A DNA stretch of 64,000 nucleotides. Source: Troglohyphantes excavatus (lineage: Eukaryota; Arthropoda; Arachnida; Araneae; Linyphiidae). The notes under the pieces were generated by a model. It was given only the letters and a program-made list of their open reading frames with translations, did no database searches and was not told the origin of the DNA. The stretch is taken from assembly GCA_963932185.1 (NCBI GenBank), contig OZ010672.1, forward strand, positions 67,693,461 to 67,757,460, in the 5' to 3' direction. Below are positions 1 to 10,257 of this stretch, piece by piece. The translations under genes were made by a program, and so were the position numbers. The number at the start of each line of letters is the position of its first letter. Within the stretch, counting starts at the first letter, position 1.

Positions 1-190
1 TTTTAAATAAATTTTGTCATAGCATATTTAACGATGCTTTCATCAAATTCGAGTTAAAAAAAAATTAATATACATTCGGGAACTCAAAAACGTATTTGTG
101 TTGTTTTCATCCATTCAACACATTAATAAGTATAATTAAAATATTAAATTAATCGACAGTCAATACAATGAAAAATTGGGATTTATAAAT
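1..190. other. AT-rich non-coding DNA
   Basis: I see no gene, RNA or repeat structure here. It is the left flank of the first minisatellite. Confidence 0.5.
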
Positions 191-306
191 ACAAAAACCC
201 CAGATAAAATTATACAAAACCCCCAGATAAAACCCCAGATAAAATTATACCAAAACCCCAGATAAAATTATACAAAAACCCCAGATAAAATTAACCCCAG
301 ATAATA
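191..306. repeat. 22-bp minisatellite with CCCCAGATAAAA core
   Basis: The core ACCCCAGATAAAATTATAC recurs about five times, with two shortened units in which the ATTATAC part is lost. Strand-asymmetric runs of four or five C mark each unit. There is no open frame across it. Confidence 0.85.
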
Positions 307-1060
307 TTTTAAAAGTCTAACGCTAATGGATTCAATAATTCCTTTTCAACTTTAACTAGATAAGTTACTTACTAAGGTTTTATTTCTTTAATAAACATAG
401 AAAAATATGACATTAAGAACCGTGAAGAATAAATCCAAAAGACAAAAATTGAAAGCCTTCAACGAAATCGTGACTTTTATCACATCCGATGGTTACAATC
501 TCTTAGGATCATTCAACAATAATTAGATATGTTTTTGTAAATCCTAATATGAAAAAAAATTATCGGTAGAAAACCGTGAATAAGACAATAAAAAAATAAG
601 AAAAATATAACGTTCGAGAAAAGTAAAATAGAAAAATTATTTTAGAGAATGTTCAAGATTCATTTAATATTTTGTATTTTTTCTATCTTCTGGGAATTAT
701 TCCCTGTTGGAATAAATTTAATTTGTTTTGGTAATATAAATGTAAATTATCCATGTCACATGTTTCATGTATTAAAAGAATTAGGGATTATATATTTTAT
801 TATAAAATGGAAATGTTTTAGACCAACTTCATTATTTTACTGAAATATTTCAGTAAGTTATTAGTTTTCATTCTAATATATCATTTTATTCATAATGGAC
901 GTTTTAGAAAATATTTTTTCATTTAAAATTGTCATGCCAAAACCATAATTGATTTGAATATTTTATTATAGTATATAGCCGTATACCTAATAACCCAATC
1001 GATCGGGATATAGTTGAAACTTCAAATTATTTTAATTAGTTTAGGGGAATTATTTGAGAT
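307..1060. other. AT-rich stretch without recognisable genes
   Basis: The only open frame is 64 codons at 649-843. It is hydrophobic and AT-driven, with no family resemblance and no splice context, so I treat it as chance. No RNA gene or TIR element was recognised. Confidence 0.5.
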
Positions 1061-1266
1061 TAATTTTTTATACGTTATCATAAAGCTATAAATAACTGGA
1101 GATAAAACTGTATTGATACATAGACAAACGTCAATGTAGGGAGGGTCAAAAATACCAATATCCACTCTTCAAATCTAAAATTTGAACTAATTCAGATACG
1201 TGATATAACAATGGATGTTATGAACATGGTTCAAATTAAGAGCACCATAGAGTACGACTATTGTAC
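1061..1266 (+). repeat. Dispersed direct duplication, copy 1
   Basis: About 205 bp beginning near TTTTTTATACGTTATC and ending at GTACGACTATTGTAC is repeated about 790 bp downstream at 1853-2063 with scattered substitutions and small indels. The similarity stops abruptly after TTGTAC. The identity of the sequence is unknown; it could be an old segmental duplication or two members of a repeat family. Confidence 0.8.
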
Positions 1267-1314
1267 AAAATCATTGAAAATGCTGAATAAACGCAATGTA
1301 TATAAAATGATCTA

Positions 1315-1634
1315 CAATACAACTTCAATTATTTGGGCCAATTGGGACTAAATCCCATCCGGATAAAAAAAATGTCCGGATAATTGGATAATTCACGAAA
1401 AATTTGATAATATTTCTAATTTCGAAATTTTTCTTAGTAAGAAACGAATTTTTCTTTAACATCTAATGTAATTAAATGACTATTAAAAACAATATAATTT
1501 CACTTATAAGAAATTTTTAAAATGTGTATTCTACTGATTTCTTTTTTTTTGTGTGTCTCAAAGCTATCCGGATTATTGGCAATCCGCTTTGTTTGATCCG
1601 GATAACTGGAGTTCGGATACATGAGATTCAACTG
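1315..1634 (-). mobile_element. pogo/Tigger-type MITE (family P), copy 1
   Basis: A 320-bp non-autonomous element flanked by TA. Its inner ends carry the inverted motifs CATCCGGATAA and TTATCCGG-like words. It matches a second copy at 59952-60244 in the opposite orientation: the words CCAATTGGGAC and CCCATCCGGATAA here correspond to the reverse complement of the end of that copy. No coding capacity remains. Assignment to the pogo/Tigger group rests on TA target duplication and terminal sequence style. Confidence 0.7.
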
Positions 1635-1852
1635 TACTTTTAATTCAGACGATTTCTAACAACCACTTTTCTGTGACAGCAGTATCAAACCGACGAAACA
1701 AGTCCAGTTTAGCAACTAATGCTTTAAAAAACAATGAAATGAACAATTCAGAATACTACGAGTGGGTAACAATACCTTCATTTTAACATCACAAAAATGG
1801 ACTGAAACAAAATTTTATGAGGCAATTAAAAACGTTATTATACCTGTGCTTT

Positions 1853-2063
1853 TAATTTTTTTATACGTTATCAAAAAGCTATAAATAACTGGAGATAAAA
1901 CTGTATTGATACGCACGACAAACGTCAATGTAGGGAAAGTCAAAAATACCAATATAACACACTCTCCAAATCTAAAATTTAAACTAATACAGATACGTGA
2001 TATAACAATGGATGTTATAAACATGGTTCAAATTAAAAGCACCATAGAGTACGACTATTGTAC
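1853..2063 (+). repeat. Dispersed direct duplication, copy 2
   Basis: Partner of 1061-1266. The overlapping short open frames (1815-2024 minus and 1906-2103 plus) are by-products of this repeat, since the other copy does not preserve them. Confidence 0.8.
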
Positions 2064-2223
2064 CTGTACAATATTATGCATACCTATCGAATACTTTCAG
2101 TAAACTAAAACAAACACACACGAATATACGTAAAATGACAAAAAGGGCTTTCTAATCGATTACATATAGTTATATAGTTGAAGTTAAATGATACCTTACA
2201 CGCGACTTTACTAAGAGAACGCG

Positions 2224-2815
2224 AAATGTAGCATATTTGAGTATATAAGTAAAAGAAAAATTATATGTATACTATTTTTAGTTCAGAACACAAAATTAAT
2301 AAAAGTCACAAGTTAAAAAAATATTTTAAACAATCTCATGCTATAAAAACAATTCCTAAGTTTAGAATCTCGATATTTTGATATAGACTTTAAGGTTTAA
2401 GATACATTATATTTAAATGTAGCATATTCGAGTATATAAGTAAAAGAAAAATTATATGTATACTATTTTAAGTTCATAATACACTATTAATAAAAAGTAA
2501 TATGTTAAAAAATATTTTAAACGTTCTTATACTATAAAAACAATTCCTAACTTTAGAATCTCGATTTTTTTTATATAATCTTTAAGGTTTAAGTTACATT
2601 ATATTTAAATGTAGCATATTCGAGTATATAAGTAAAAGAAAAATTATATGTATACAATTTTAAGTTCAGAACACAAAATTAATAAAAAGTCACATGTTAG
2701 AAAAAATATTTTAAACGTGCTCATGCTATAAAAATATAAACACAATTCATAACTTTAGAATCTCGACTTTTTTTATATAATCTTTAAGGTTTCAGTTACA
2801 TTATATTTGTATATT
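2224..2815 (+). repeat. 191-bp tandem repeat, three copies
   Basis: Units begin with AAATGTAGCATATT at 2224, 2415 and 2607, giving periods of 191 and 192 bp. Each has the order TATAAGTAAAAGAAAAATTA, CATGCTATAAAAA, AGAATCTCGA and CTTTAAGGTTT. Divergence between units is modest and mainly small indels in A/T runs. It is non-coding and lies just upstream of the Tigger relic. Confidence 0.9.
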
Positions 2816-2848
2816 TTGTTTTTCATTTCAATTCATAATTGTGTTATA

Positions 2849-3758
2849 CAGTCAAACCCCGTTATAACGAACCCTCAACGGACTGGTTCAGAAGTTCGCT
2901 ATAGCCGAGGGTTCACTATATCCGAATTTTCAAATATTGACGATATAAAAACTCCCTAAAGTCCTTAAACACGTTTTGTGTGAAACAATTACTTACACTG
3001 AACACTGAATTGCAATTAGTAATGGGCAATAATAAAGTAAAATAAATATTTGTTCTTAAAATACAATTAAATATTAAATTAATTTTACTACTACTTAAAT
3101 TTATTTATCTAAAGTATGAAAAGAAGTTTTTATTTTTTGTTGAAAGCATCAAAAGAGTCCATTACAATCTTATCCACAGTTTCTGTTGCAAAGAAATTAT
3201 GCAAAATGTTCACAGCTGCCTTACCCTTAGCATCAGAAATTGAAGGACCTGAACTAACATCCCCTTCGTATGCAATATCTGTAGATAAACGATAATCACC
3301 GTTTTCTATTCTCTTAATAATTTTCACTTTATCCTCAATGGAAAAGGCATTAGCAAACAGGAGCGATTTCAAAAACCTACGCGAAGTCCACAAGTTAAAC
3401 GGTAATCTTCAGCAATAGAATGAAAGGAATAGGCAAAGAATGTATGCTAAACCAGTTGAACGGGGGAAGGGGAGGAGCTGAGCAGGGGAGTCTATTGTCA
3501 CCTTTGAGGAACCTGGCTTCTGTCAAAGGAACAAAGAGTAAGGAATGTGGTCGGGGCGAATAAAATTTTTGGGAAAAACCTGAAAATAAACTGGAAAAGT
3601 GTGAATTTTAGTTCGCTACATACGAATTCCTTACTTTTGAAGATCGTTATAAGCATTTGAAAATACATTAGTGACATAGGAGTTCGGTTGGGACCAATTG
3701 AAAAGTTCGTTACAACCGAGGGATCGTTATATACCGGGTTCGTTATACCGAGGTTTGA

Positions 3759-3761
<3 letters not shown>
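2849..3761 (-). mobile_element. Internally deleted Tigger/pogo DNA transposon
   Basis: A 913-bp element bounded by TA at 2847-2848 and 3762-3763. The left terminus CAGTCAAACCCCGTTATAAC and the reverse complement of the right terminus, CAGTCAAACCTCGGTATAAC, form good terminal inverted repeats. Sub-terminal copies of GTTCGCTA and GTTCGTTA words recur at both ends. Inside is a short minus-strand remnant of a transposase. The right target TA is directly continuous with a (TA)n microsatellite. TA target choice and these termini are typical of the Tigger branch of the Tc1/mariner superfamily. Confidence 0.88.
3130..3393 (-). pseudogene. Gutted Tigger-type transposase (N- and C-terminal pieces joined)
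   Basis: The 87-codon minus-strand frame reads like the two extremities of a Tigger transposase with everything between removed. Residues about 15-33 contain FSIEDKVKIIKRIENG, resembling the first helix-turn-helix of CENP-B/pogo-type proteins, which bind transposon ends. Residues about 50-87 contain SISDAKGKAAVNILHNFF followed by an acidic-aromatic tail, resembling the C-terminal helix of the family. The second DNA-binding domain and the whole DDE catalytic domain are absent; full-length relatives usually run to several hundred residues. It cannot encode an active enzyme. Whether the remaining DNA-binding piece is expressed cannot be told from sequence. Upstream codons before residue 15 are not family-like and may be chance. 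Confidence 0.72.

Positions 3762-3840
<79 letters not shown>
3762..3840. repeat. (TA)n microsatellite abutting Tigger end
   Basis: About 39 TA repeats start exactly at the right target-site TA of the Tigger element, followed by AACGTTATATATAACG. An 83-codon frame spanning it (3688-3939) is an artefact of the IYIYIY translation. Confidence 0.97.
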
Positions 3841-3842
<2 letters not shown>

Positions 3843-4868
3843 CGTTATATATAACGCATATATAATAATAACGTCATATTTATTCCCAAAAAAAATAACA
3901 CATCTTCTACAAGTGTTTTTAAAAAAACCTGTTTCATAGTAAAAACTATATTTAAATTAATTTTGTAAAATACAAGATGAATTTGTATTTCAAACTTAAT
4001 TTTAAAACCTTTAAGTTATTATCAAATATAAAATTTTAATGGGTAACGAATTTATACATACTAATATTATTATTTATATCCTGCTAACTGTTTTTACTTA
4101 TGTCAAATATTAAAACTTATTTTTAAAATTCCCAGAAATATTAAATATTTGTACGAAAATCCCAAGTTTTGTTAATAAGATAAAAAAACTTTCATTTGTC
4201 CATTGCCAAAAATATTAAAAATTATTATTATCCATTATTAAAATATGCAGATTTCCATTACTACTTATTTACATGCGAATATATTTCGTGTAGGTTTTTT
4301 TTGTTACTTTTTTAGACGGTGTGATGTGAATAATTATTTGAAGTAGAAAACTTTCTTCTTATTTCGTATTTTTCGTACACGAGAATAATTAAGATATGAA
4401 ATATATTTATGTTTAAATTATACATGTGTGCTTATTCCGCCGTAAAAATTCTTTGCTTTCACTTTACTCGTAAAAATTGCAACTAAATTATGTAGGATTT
4501 TTTTTAGTATTGTATTTTTTTCGGGTTTTAATGAAGCTCTCTGTAACCTTGATCTGTATATTTTAAGACCACATAAGGTTTTAAAATTATGAATTCTTGA
4601 ATTTATTTACACTAAGAATTCGCTTTCAAAATAAAAACGTGCTTACTTTATATGTCTTCATAAAATTTTACTTTTAAATGTGTGGAGGTAATATATTAAA
4701 TGTATCAAATATATTTATATGTTTGTTATGTCTTCTATGCTCTTTAAACAATGCGCTATGAAAATGTTACTATTTTGAAAGAAAGTGCTTGTTTATATTT
4801 AATCTTTTTTCATAAGAACATATTTAAATATATTTTTAATTTAAAAGAATAATTCCTGTATGCTTACG
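3841..4868. other. AT-rich stretch without recognisable genes
   Basis: About 1 kb with only short A/T runs. I find no open frame of note, no TIR element and no RNA gene. Confidence 0.5.
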
Positions 4869-4910
4869 TACGTACACACGCAGTGTATCTATACAGTGCG
4901 TGTGTATGTA
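4869..4910. repeat. Near-perfect inverted repeat with 2-nt loop
   Basis: Arms 4869-4888 and 4891-4910 pair at about 18 of 20 positions around the loop CT; both contain ACACACGCA-type sequence. The region is followed by imperfect (TG)n to about 4922. It could extrude as a cruciform or represent an expanded AC/GT palindrome. Confidence 0.7.
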
Positions 4911-4964
4911 TGTGTGTGCGTGCATCTTTTAAGAAGATAAATAATTAACTTTTTTAAATACTCG

Positions 4965-5207
4965 TAACATAGAATGACTATCCGTAACATAAAAAACTAT
5001 CCGTAGCACAGAATAACTTTCTCTCTCTCTCTCTCTTTTCTATCCACCTTTAACATTTATTAACTATTAATAACATATAATAATCATACGTACTATTGAA
5101 TGACAATACATATCAAAGAATAACTAAAGTTATCACATAATGACTATTCGTGATAGAGAATGACTCTATCCGTAACATACTATCGATAATATACAATGAT
5201 TATTCGT
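4965..5207 (-). repeat. Degenerate 20-bp minisatellite (inverted relative of 62.6-63.8 kb array)
   Basis: Units of the type GAATGACTATCCGTAACATA recur with heavy divergence and are interrupted by (TC)n at about 5020-5036. The reverse complement, ATAGTCATTCTATG, is the repeat word of the array at 62600-63780, so the two arrays share a motif family in opposite orientation. Confidence 0.65.
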
Positions 5208-5210
5208 AAT

Positions 5211-5454
5211 ATCGTCGCCTCAGAGCAACAGTAGGATATGAGCAAAAACAGAGTTGAATATAAAATTGATGTTAAAATTTTCTGTTTTTTCAATGCTGAA
5301 TATCTAAGTCTGTAGTTCAGGGATTTCAAAAAAGACATAAAAATCTCCGAGTGTTCCATTAAATAAAGGCACATTTGGTAATATTAGCAAGACCGAAAAC
5401 TCATTTTCGTTTCTTTTTTTAGATGTCTTACTGTTGCTCTGAGGCGGCGACGAT
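5211..5454. mobile_element. 244-bp MITE with 23-26-bp terminal inverted repeats
   Basis: The left end ATCGTCGCCTCAGAGCAACA and the reverse complement of the right end, ATCGTCGCCGCCTCAGAG, match except for an extra GCC triplet at the right. It is flanked by AT/TA. The minus-strand 64-codon frame inside (5180-5374) crosses the boundary and is not a gene. I found no other copy here; superfamily unknown. Confidence 0.8.
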
Positions 5455-5457
5455 ATA

Positions 5458-5651
5458 CATTGTTGTTACAAACTTTTGGTTTGTGTTTGACTCTTTGTTT
5501 GACTGTATCATATTTAGCTGTACTGGCATAATAAAACATTATTTTTTCGCAACTGCTTGAAAGTAACTAAATCATAGTAAGAAGAAGAAATTATTATTTG
5601 TAGTTAAACAGCCAAACAATAACAATCACCCAACAGTTTGAAATCACCCTG
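5458..5651 (+). mobile_element. Diverged CAGGGTGG-type MITE (family G), copy 1
   Basis: The right end contains CAATCACCCAACAGTTTGAA and ends in ACCCTG followed by TA, matching the right ends of the copies at 17374-18358 and 62755-62985. The left end, CATTGTTGTTACAAACTTTT, is a poor match. It sits three bases after the preceding MITE, a head-to-tail pair. Confidence 0.6.
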
Positions 5652-5770
5652 TACAATCACAGAACATGTATTATCTTATTTTATTTTTGTACTAGCAGTA
5701 GAAATCAAACATTCACTTTATCAACCTTGTTGTATTTAAATTATCTGTCTCAAAAAGTGTATGATAAATC

Positions 5771-6550
5771 CAGTGTTCACTCTAGAAATAAAAAGGGGCA
5801 GGGCTCTGTTAGCAGAAAAAGGGCACCCCGTTTTGGGAAAAGCAATTCTTGTTTTTAAAAGGGCACTTTAAAAAAAATGGGGTAGGCGTGGGCACCCGCT
5901 GACACATCAAACCCGTGACCAAACAAAAAAATCCGATTTATTGCATATTGGGCTATTGGTGACAGCTCGGGGCTTATCTCGAAGGAAAGAACATTATGAA
6001 ATTTATGTCACTTTGTGAAAATACTACTTGAAATCCAAAATTTGACATTTTAAAATTAATGTTTTCGATAAAAACCAAATCGGTAAGTAGCCCGAATAAG
6101 GCCAATTACAAAACTGATGAAAAGGCTACTAAAATTTAAAATTTGGTAATAAAATGTCTAATCTTGTAATCTCGCTCCAAACCATGTTACCATGCAACCA
6201 ATAGGACTCGTGCAATGCCCCGTGCTCGAAATTACATCGCGCGCGAGAATCATCGCGATTACGCGCGAGAATCATCGCGATTTGACAACACGCTTAGTTA
6301 AAAAGAAGTTTGTTTTCTACTGTCATAATTCACTTAATTCCAATTTACACACAAAACAAAATTAATCGATGCCTTTTTTAAAGACAGCTAGGAAAGCAAG
6401 GATGCTTGTGCTTGACTAAAAAGGACAATAGGGGCGGAATTTTTTCGAAAAAGGGCGGCATTTTGGAATAAGGGGCATGAGGGCGCTATCGAGATGAAAA
6501 AAGGGCAGGCAGGGCGGACCGCCCTTCTATAAACGCCTAGAGTGAACACT
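5771..6550. mobile_element. Non-autonomous hAT-like element with 8-bp target duplication
   Basis: The left end CAGTGTTCACTCTAG and the reverse complement of the right end, AGTGTTCACTCTAG, form the TIR. The octamer GATAAATC occurs at 5763-5770 and again at 6551-6558, as expected for hAT. Sub-terminal sequence is rich in AAAGGGC/GCCC words. Inside are a minus-strand SINE fragment (5949-5990) and a short direct repeat of CGCGCGAGAATCATCGCGAT at about 6238-6283. No transposase remains. Confidence 0.85.
5949..5990 (-). mobile_element. SINE-1 3' fragment inside the hAT element
   Basis: TTGGGCTATTGGTGAC followed by GGGGCTTATCTCGAAGGAAA matches the reverse complement of the SINE-1 3' body (see 27262-27679). 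It is too short to judge a target duplication. It shows the hAT copy is older than this SINE insertion, or that its progenitor captured it. Confidence 0.6.
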
Positions 6551-6559
6551 GATAAATCA

Positions 6560-7302
6560 GTTGTATTGTAATTTCAATATAAAGTTTAAACTGGAGAGAA
6601 TATATTAAAACATTTTAGATTTATATATTCTATGTATCATAGTTTTTTAAAATAGAAATTAAACAACAGCTTTTAACTCGTTAATTAGAGTTTTTAAATA
6701 ACGCTATACACATTTACAAATACTTCTATCAATACAAATTGTTTATCTGAGTTACTTACTTAAAAATTTATATTTTTATAAATAATCTTGTATAAAACTA
6801 ATACAAGTTTTGAAAATTAATTAGGAACAGCAATGTGTACAACTATTTTAACAAATATCTACACTAATAGGAAATTAAATAAATGTAACAAGAACGCATC
6901 GACAAATTGTAGGCAGATTAAACTGCATTTTCTTCTAAGTATCACGAAAAAATAATTGTATATTAAATTTACATTTTAAATATGTTTATTAAAGAATACA
7001 TTTATTATATTAAATTAAATGTTGATAACGAAATTTAATGTTACCTTACTTACTAATTAAATTCTTAAATAACGAGTTACATTCAAATTATTATTTTTTT
7101 TCTTTTCCTCCATTTTTCTCATACTCAACAAACAAGCTAAATTCATTCAAAGCAATTCTTCAGGGATTTTAAAAAACTTTTTACCAACAAAAACCCATTT
7201 ACAATTCACATCAAACTAAACACAAAATAAGCCTTATAAAAAAAAATATTTTCTTTAAAGTCCCTGATAATAGACGGTAGATAAAAAATAAGTTTAAAAA
7301 AA
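6560..7302. other. AT-rich stretch without recognisable genes
   Basis: No open frame, TIR pair or tandem structure was recognised. Confidence 0.5.
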
Positions 7303-7489
7303 AAGGTTCTATCGTTGCTGAAAAGGCAGATTGTCTTCGACATTTTGTTTATATAATTCCTCACTTGACTCAAGTGCCCTGGTGTCTCTTTGCTCTTGGG
7401 ACGGGGTCATTACCACATGACATAAGACAAATACAAGACAAGGACCCTAGAAATTTACTCAAGTACCTCCTTCTCTGGTTGTACTAGTA
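7303..7489 (+). other. Unrecognised open frame without ATG, possible exon or transposon fragment
   Basis: One plus-strand frame stays open for about 60 codons ending at the TAG near 7487-7489. It lies in an island of distinctly mixed composition between AT-rich flanks. The conceptual peptide contains stretches such as GSLPHDIRQIQDKDPRN and KYLLLWLY, which look protein-like but which I cannot assign to a family. No methionine start, no confident acceptor or donor pair, and the GC-richer island continues past the stop to about 7590. It could be an exon, a decayed transposon ORF, or chance. Confidence 0.25.
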
Positions 7490-7945
7490 GGGAATGTTTC
7501 CCAAGAGGAGAACGTGAGTGTCTCTAGGTTAGGACACTAAAAAGGATTGAGAGTCTGCTTCAAGTTGCCAGTCAATTGTCGTGCGCCTTTAAGTCAACAA
7601 AACTGAATTTTATTGATTTTAAATGTAATTGTGTTGAAGTTTTTAATTTGCGGAATTTAACACTTATACATAGTGTGACTTAAGAGTAATTTAAATTATC
7701 TTGAAAGGTTTTTTTTTTGTTTTCTATTGAATATTCTTTTTTGAATAAATTGTTTTATTTTCATACCATATGCATTTGATGTTATAGAATTGCTTTGAGC
7801 TCTGAGTGAGCTGTAGTTTAAAAAAAATTATAATATATTTTTTTATGTTCACAATAGAAGTTTTTTAAACATTTGCCGCATTGTTTGTACAGCATACAAT
7901 TTCATAAAAAATACTTTTTCAAAAATTATAAATCATGCTTTCAGA

Positions 7946-8704
7946 GTTAATCGATGATAATCGAATAATCGATAATCGGGTTAATCGAATAATCGATAAT
8001 CGGGTTAATCGAATAATCGATAATCGGGTTAATCGAATAATCGATAATCGGGTTAATCGAATAATCGATAATCGGGTTAATCGAATAATCGATAATCGGG
8101 TTAATCGAATAATCGATAATCGGGTTAATCGAATAATCGATAATCGGGTTAATCGAATAATCGATAATCGGGTTAATCGAATAATCGATAATCGGGTTAA
8201 TCGAATAATCGATAATCGGGTTAATCGAATAATCGATAATCGGGTTAATCGAATAATCGATAATCGGGTTAATCGAATAATCGATAATCGGGTTAATCGA
8301 ATAATCGATAATCGGGTTAATCGATAATCGGGTTAATCGATAATCGGGTTAATCGATAATCGGGTTAATCGATAATCGGGTTAATCGATAATCGGGTTAA
8401 TCGATAATCGGGTTAATCGATAATCGGGTTAATCGATAATCGGGTTAATCGATAATCGGGTTAATCGATAATCGGGTTAATCGAATAATCGATAATCGGG
8501 TTAATCGATAATCGGGTTAATCGATAAGCGGGTTAATCGATAATCGGGTTAATCGATAAGCGGGTTAATCGATAATCGGGTTAATCGATAATCGGGTTAA
8601 TCGAATAATCGATAATCGGGTTAATCGAATAATCGATAATCGGGTTAATCGAATAATCGATAATCGGGTTAATCGAATAATCGATAATCGGGTTAATCGA
8701 ATAA
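7946..8704 (+). repeat. CpG-dense minisatellite built on an 8-bp motif (24- and 16-bp units)
   Basis: The 24-bp unit is three 8-mers, TTAATCGA, ATAATCGA and TAATCGGG; the 16-bp unit lacks the middle one. Blocks alternate: 24-mers to about 8315, mainly 16-mers to about 8480, a single 24-mer, 16-mers including two TAAGCGGG variants to about 8600, then 24-mers to the end. Each 24-mer has three CpGs in otherwise CpG-poor DNA. The 130-codon frame across it (7935-8327) exists only because 24 is a multiple of three and the repeat lacks stops; it is not a gene. Copy homogeneity suggests recent expansion. Confidence 0.97.
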
Positions 8705-8892
8705 GATTTATTGTTTTTAAAAACATTTTGTATTGCAATCTAATGCATTATCGGTTTTTTTTATTAACTTTTAGGTAATATGCACGACAATTTTGATTCA
8801 TTCCTTTCCTATTGTGTTAAATATTTTAACTATTATGTTACTTTTTTAATAATTCATAGATTTATAATATTATAATTGTATATTTATATAAA

Positions 8893-9308
8893 GACATTTT
8901 GTTTGGGTTATGTGTGTATCTGAAAGTACATTTTGTTTGGGTTATGTGCATATCTGCAAGTACATTTTGTTTGGGTTATGTGTGTATCTGAAAGTACATT
9001 TATTTTGTTTGGGTTATGTGTGTATCTGAAAGTACATTTTGTTTGGGTTATGTGTGTATCTGAAAGTACATTTATTTTGTTTGGGTTATGTGTGTATCTG
9101 AAAGTACATTTTGTTTGGGTTATGTGTGTATCTGAAAGTACATTTTGTTTGGGTTATGTGTGTATCTGAAAGTACATTTTGTTTGGGTTATGTGTGTATC
9201 TGAAAGTACATTTTGTTTGGGTTATGTGTGTATCTGAAAGTACATTTTGTTTGGGTTATGTGTGTATCTGAAAGTACATTTTGTTTGGGTCATGGGTGTA
9301 TCTGAAAG
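8893..9308 (+). repeat. 34/39-bp minisatellite
   Basis: Units contain GTTTGGGTTATGTGTGTATC and TGAAAGTACATTTT; some carry a 5-bp insertion giving CATTTATTTTG. Long and short units alternate early and short units predominate late, so the array has two variants. The 78-codon frame at 8933-9169 is a by-product. Confidence 0.95.
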
Positions 9309-9345
9309 TTAGTGTTGACCATAAAAGATTGAGATAATTTGCATG

Positions 9346-9681
9346 CAGTGGTTCTCAATCTTTTTTCTTTCACGTACCCCTTGTTATTTTTTTTTCCTTT
9401 TATGTACCCCCTTCTCCCCCATCCCTCTACGCAAAAAAAAATTGTTAGAAGTAATTAGTCAGGCAGTTAGTTAGGTAGTAATGTTCTTAGGTTAGCTAGA
9501 AAATTAATCAATCGACTCAAATTAGTAACTTATGGGTTTTTATTTTATATTATACTTATTACACTTATTTATTTTTTTATTTTAGGTGTTTTCCGCCATC
9601 ACTAAAATTATTTTTGCGTATCCCCAACCGGACCGCCACGTATCCCCCCCCCCCTGCCCCTCGTGGTACTCGAGAACCGAT
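9346..9681. mobile_element. Short hAT-like non-autonomous element
   Basis: The left terminus CAGTGGTTCTCAATC followed by CACGTACCCC is mirrored at the right by GGTACTCGAGAACCGAT, so the ends are inverted versions of CAGTGGTTCTC. This terminal form is common in hAT MITEs. Internal sequence has poly-C (9641-9653) and poly-T tracts. I could not find a convincing 8-bp target duplication, so the exact ends are uncertain. Confidence 0.6.
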
Positions 9682-9699
9682 ATAATAGAGTATCAAAGA

Positions 9700-10257
9700 A
9701 ATATTATCAATTTTAAAGAAATATTGAAATATTGTAAACTTTGAACACAGAGTTTTGAAAGCTTTCATTTTAATTACATATCTTAATTAAAAGCTATTAT
9801 TAACAATACATTTCCAAATTTCAAGCCTTTATCAAAACTGCGTGTCTAAAATAATATATTTTATTACTATGGCTTTTTTTCCTTCTATTTAGATGTATGA
9901 TTTGCAATTTGTTGTTTTAAAAATATAATATGTCATTTTTTTAATTCGTTGGGAACAATGTACACTCGTATTTCACTAATGTTTTATTTTTACTGTATTT
10001 GTAAGAATTAATTTTCAGTATAATAGATGTAAAATTATATTTGTCACACTGTTTCTGTTTAAATGTATTTGTCTAATTTTGTTTGTCGAAATTAATTTAT
10101 AAAATCATGGTTGTAACGTTAAATTTGTAAAACTACATTTCTAAAACTATATTTCTAAAATATATTTTTTAAATCATATCTGTAAAATTTTATTTATAAA
10201 ATTAAATCTGTAAAATTGTATATTTAAGCAAATGCGACTCGCTATAAATGCTTTATA
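9700..10257. other. AT-rich DNA with degenerate TGTAAAAT(A)-type repetition
   Basis: From about 10020 to 10215 words such as TGTAAAATTATAT, TAAAACTATATTTCTAAAA and TGTAAAATT recur every 18-20 bp in a decayed array. There is no coding signal. Confidence 0.5.

Noticed and set aside
3688..3939. IYIYIY-repeat protein
   Set aside because: Translation of the (TA)n microsatellite.
7935..8327. 130-codon open frame of RIIDNRVN repeats
   Set aside because: It is a translation of the 24-bp minisatellite; 24 is divisible by three and the unit has no stop in this frame. The frame collapses where 16-bp units start.
7946..8704. Interstitial telomere because units contain GGGTTA
   Set aside because: GGGTTA occurs once per 16-24 bp and never as tandem TTAGGG or the arthropod TTAGG repeat.
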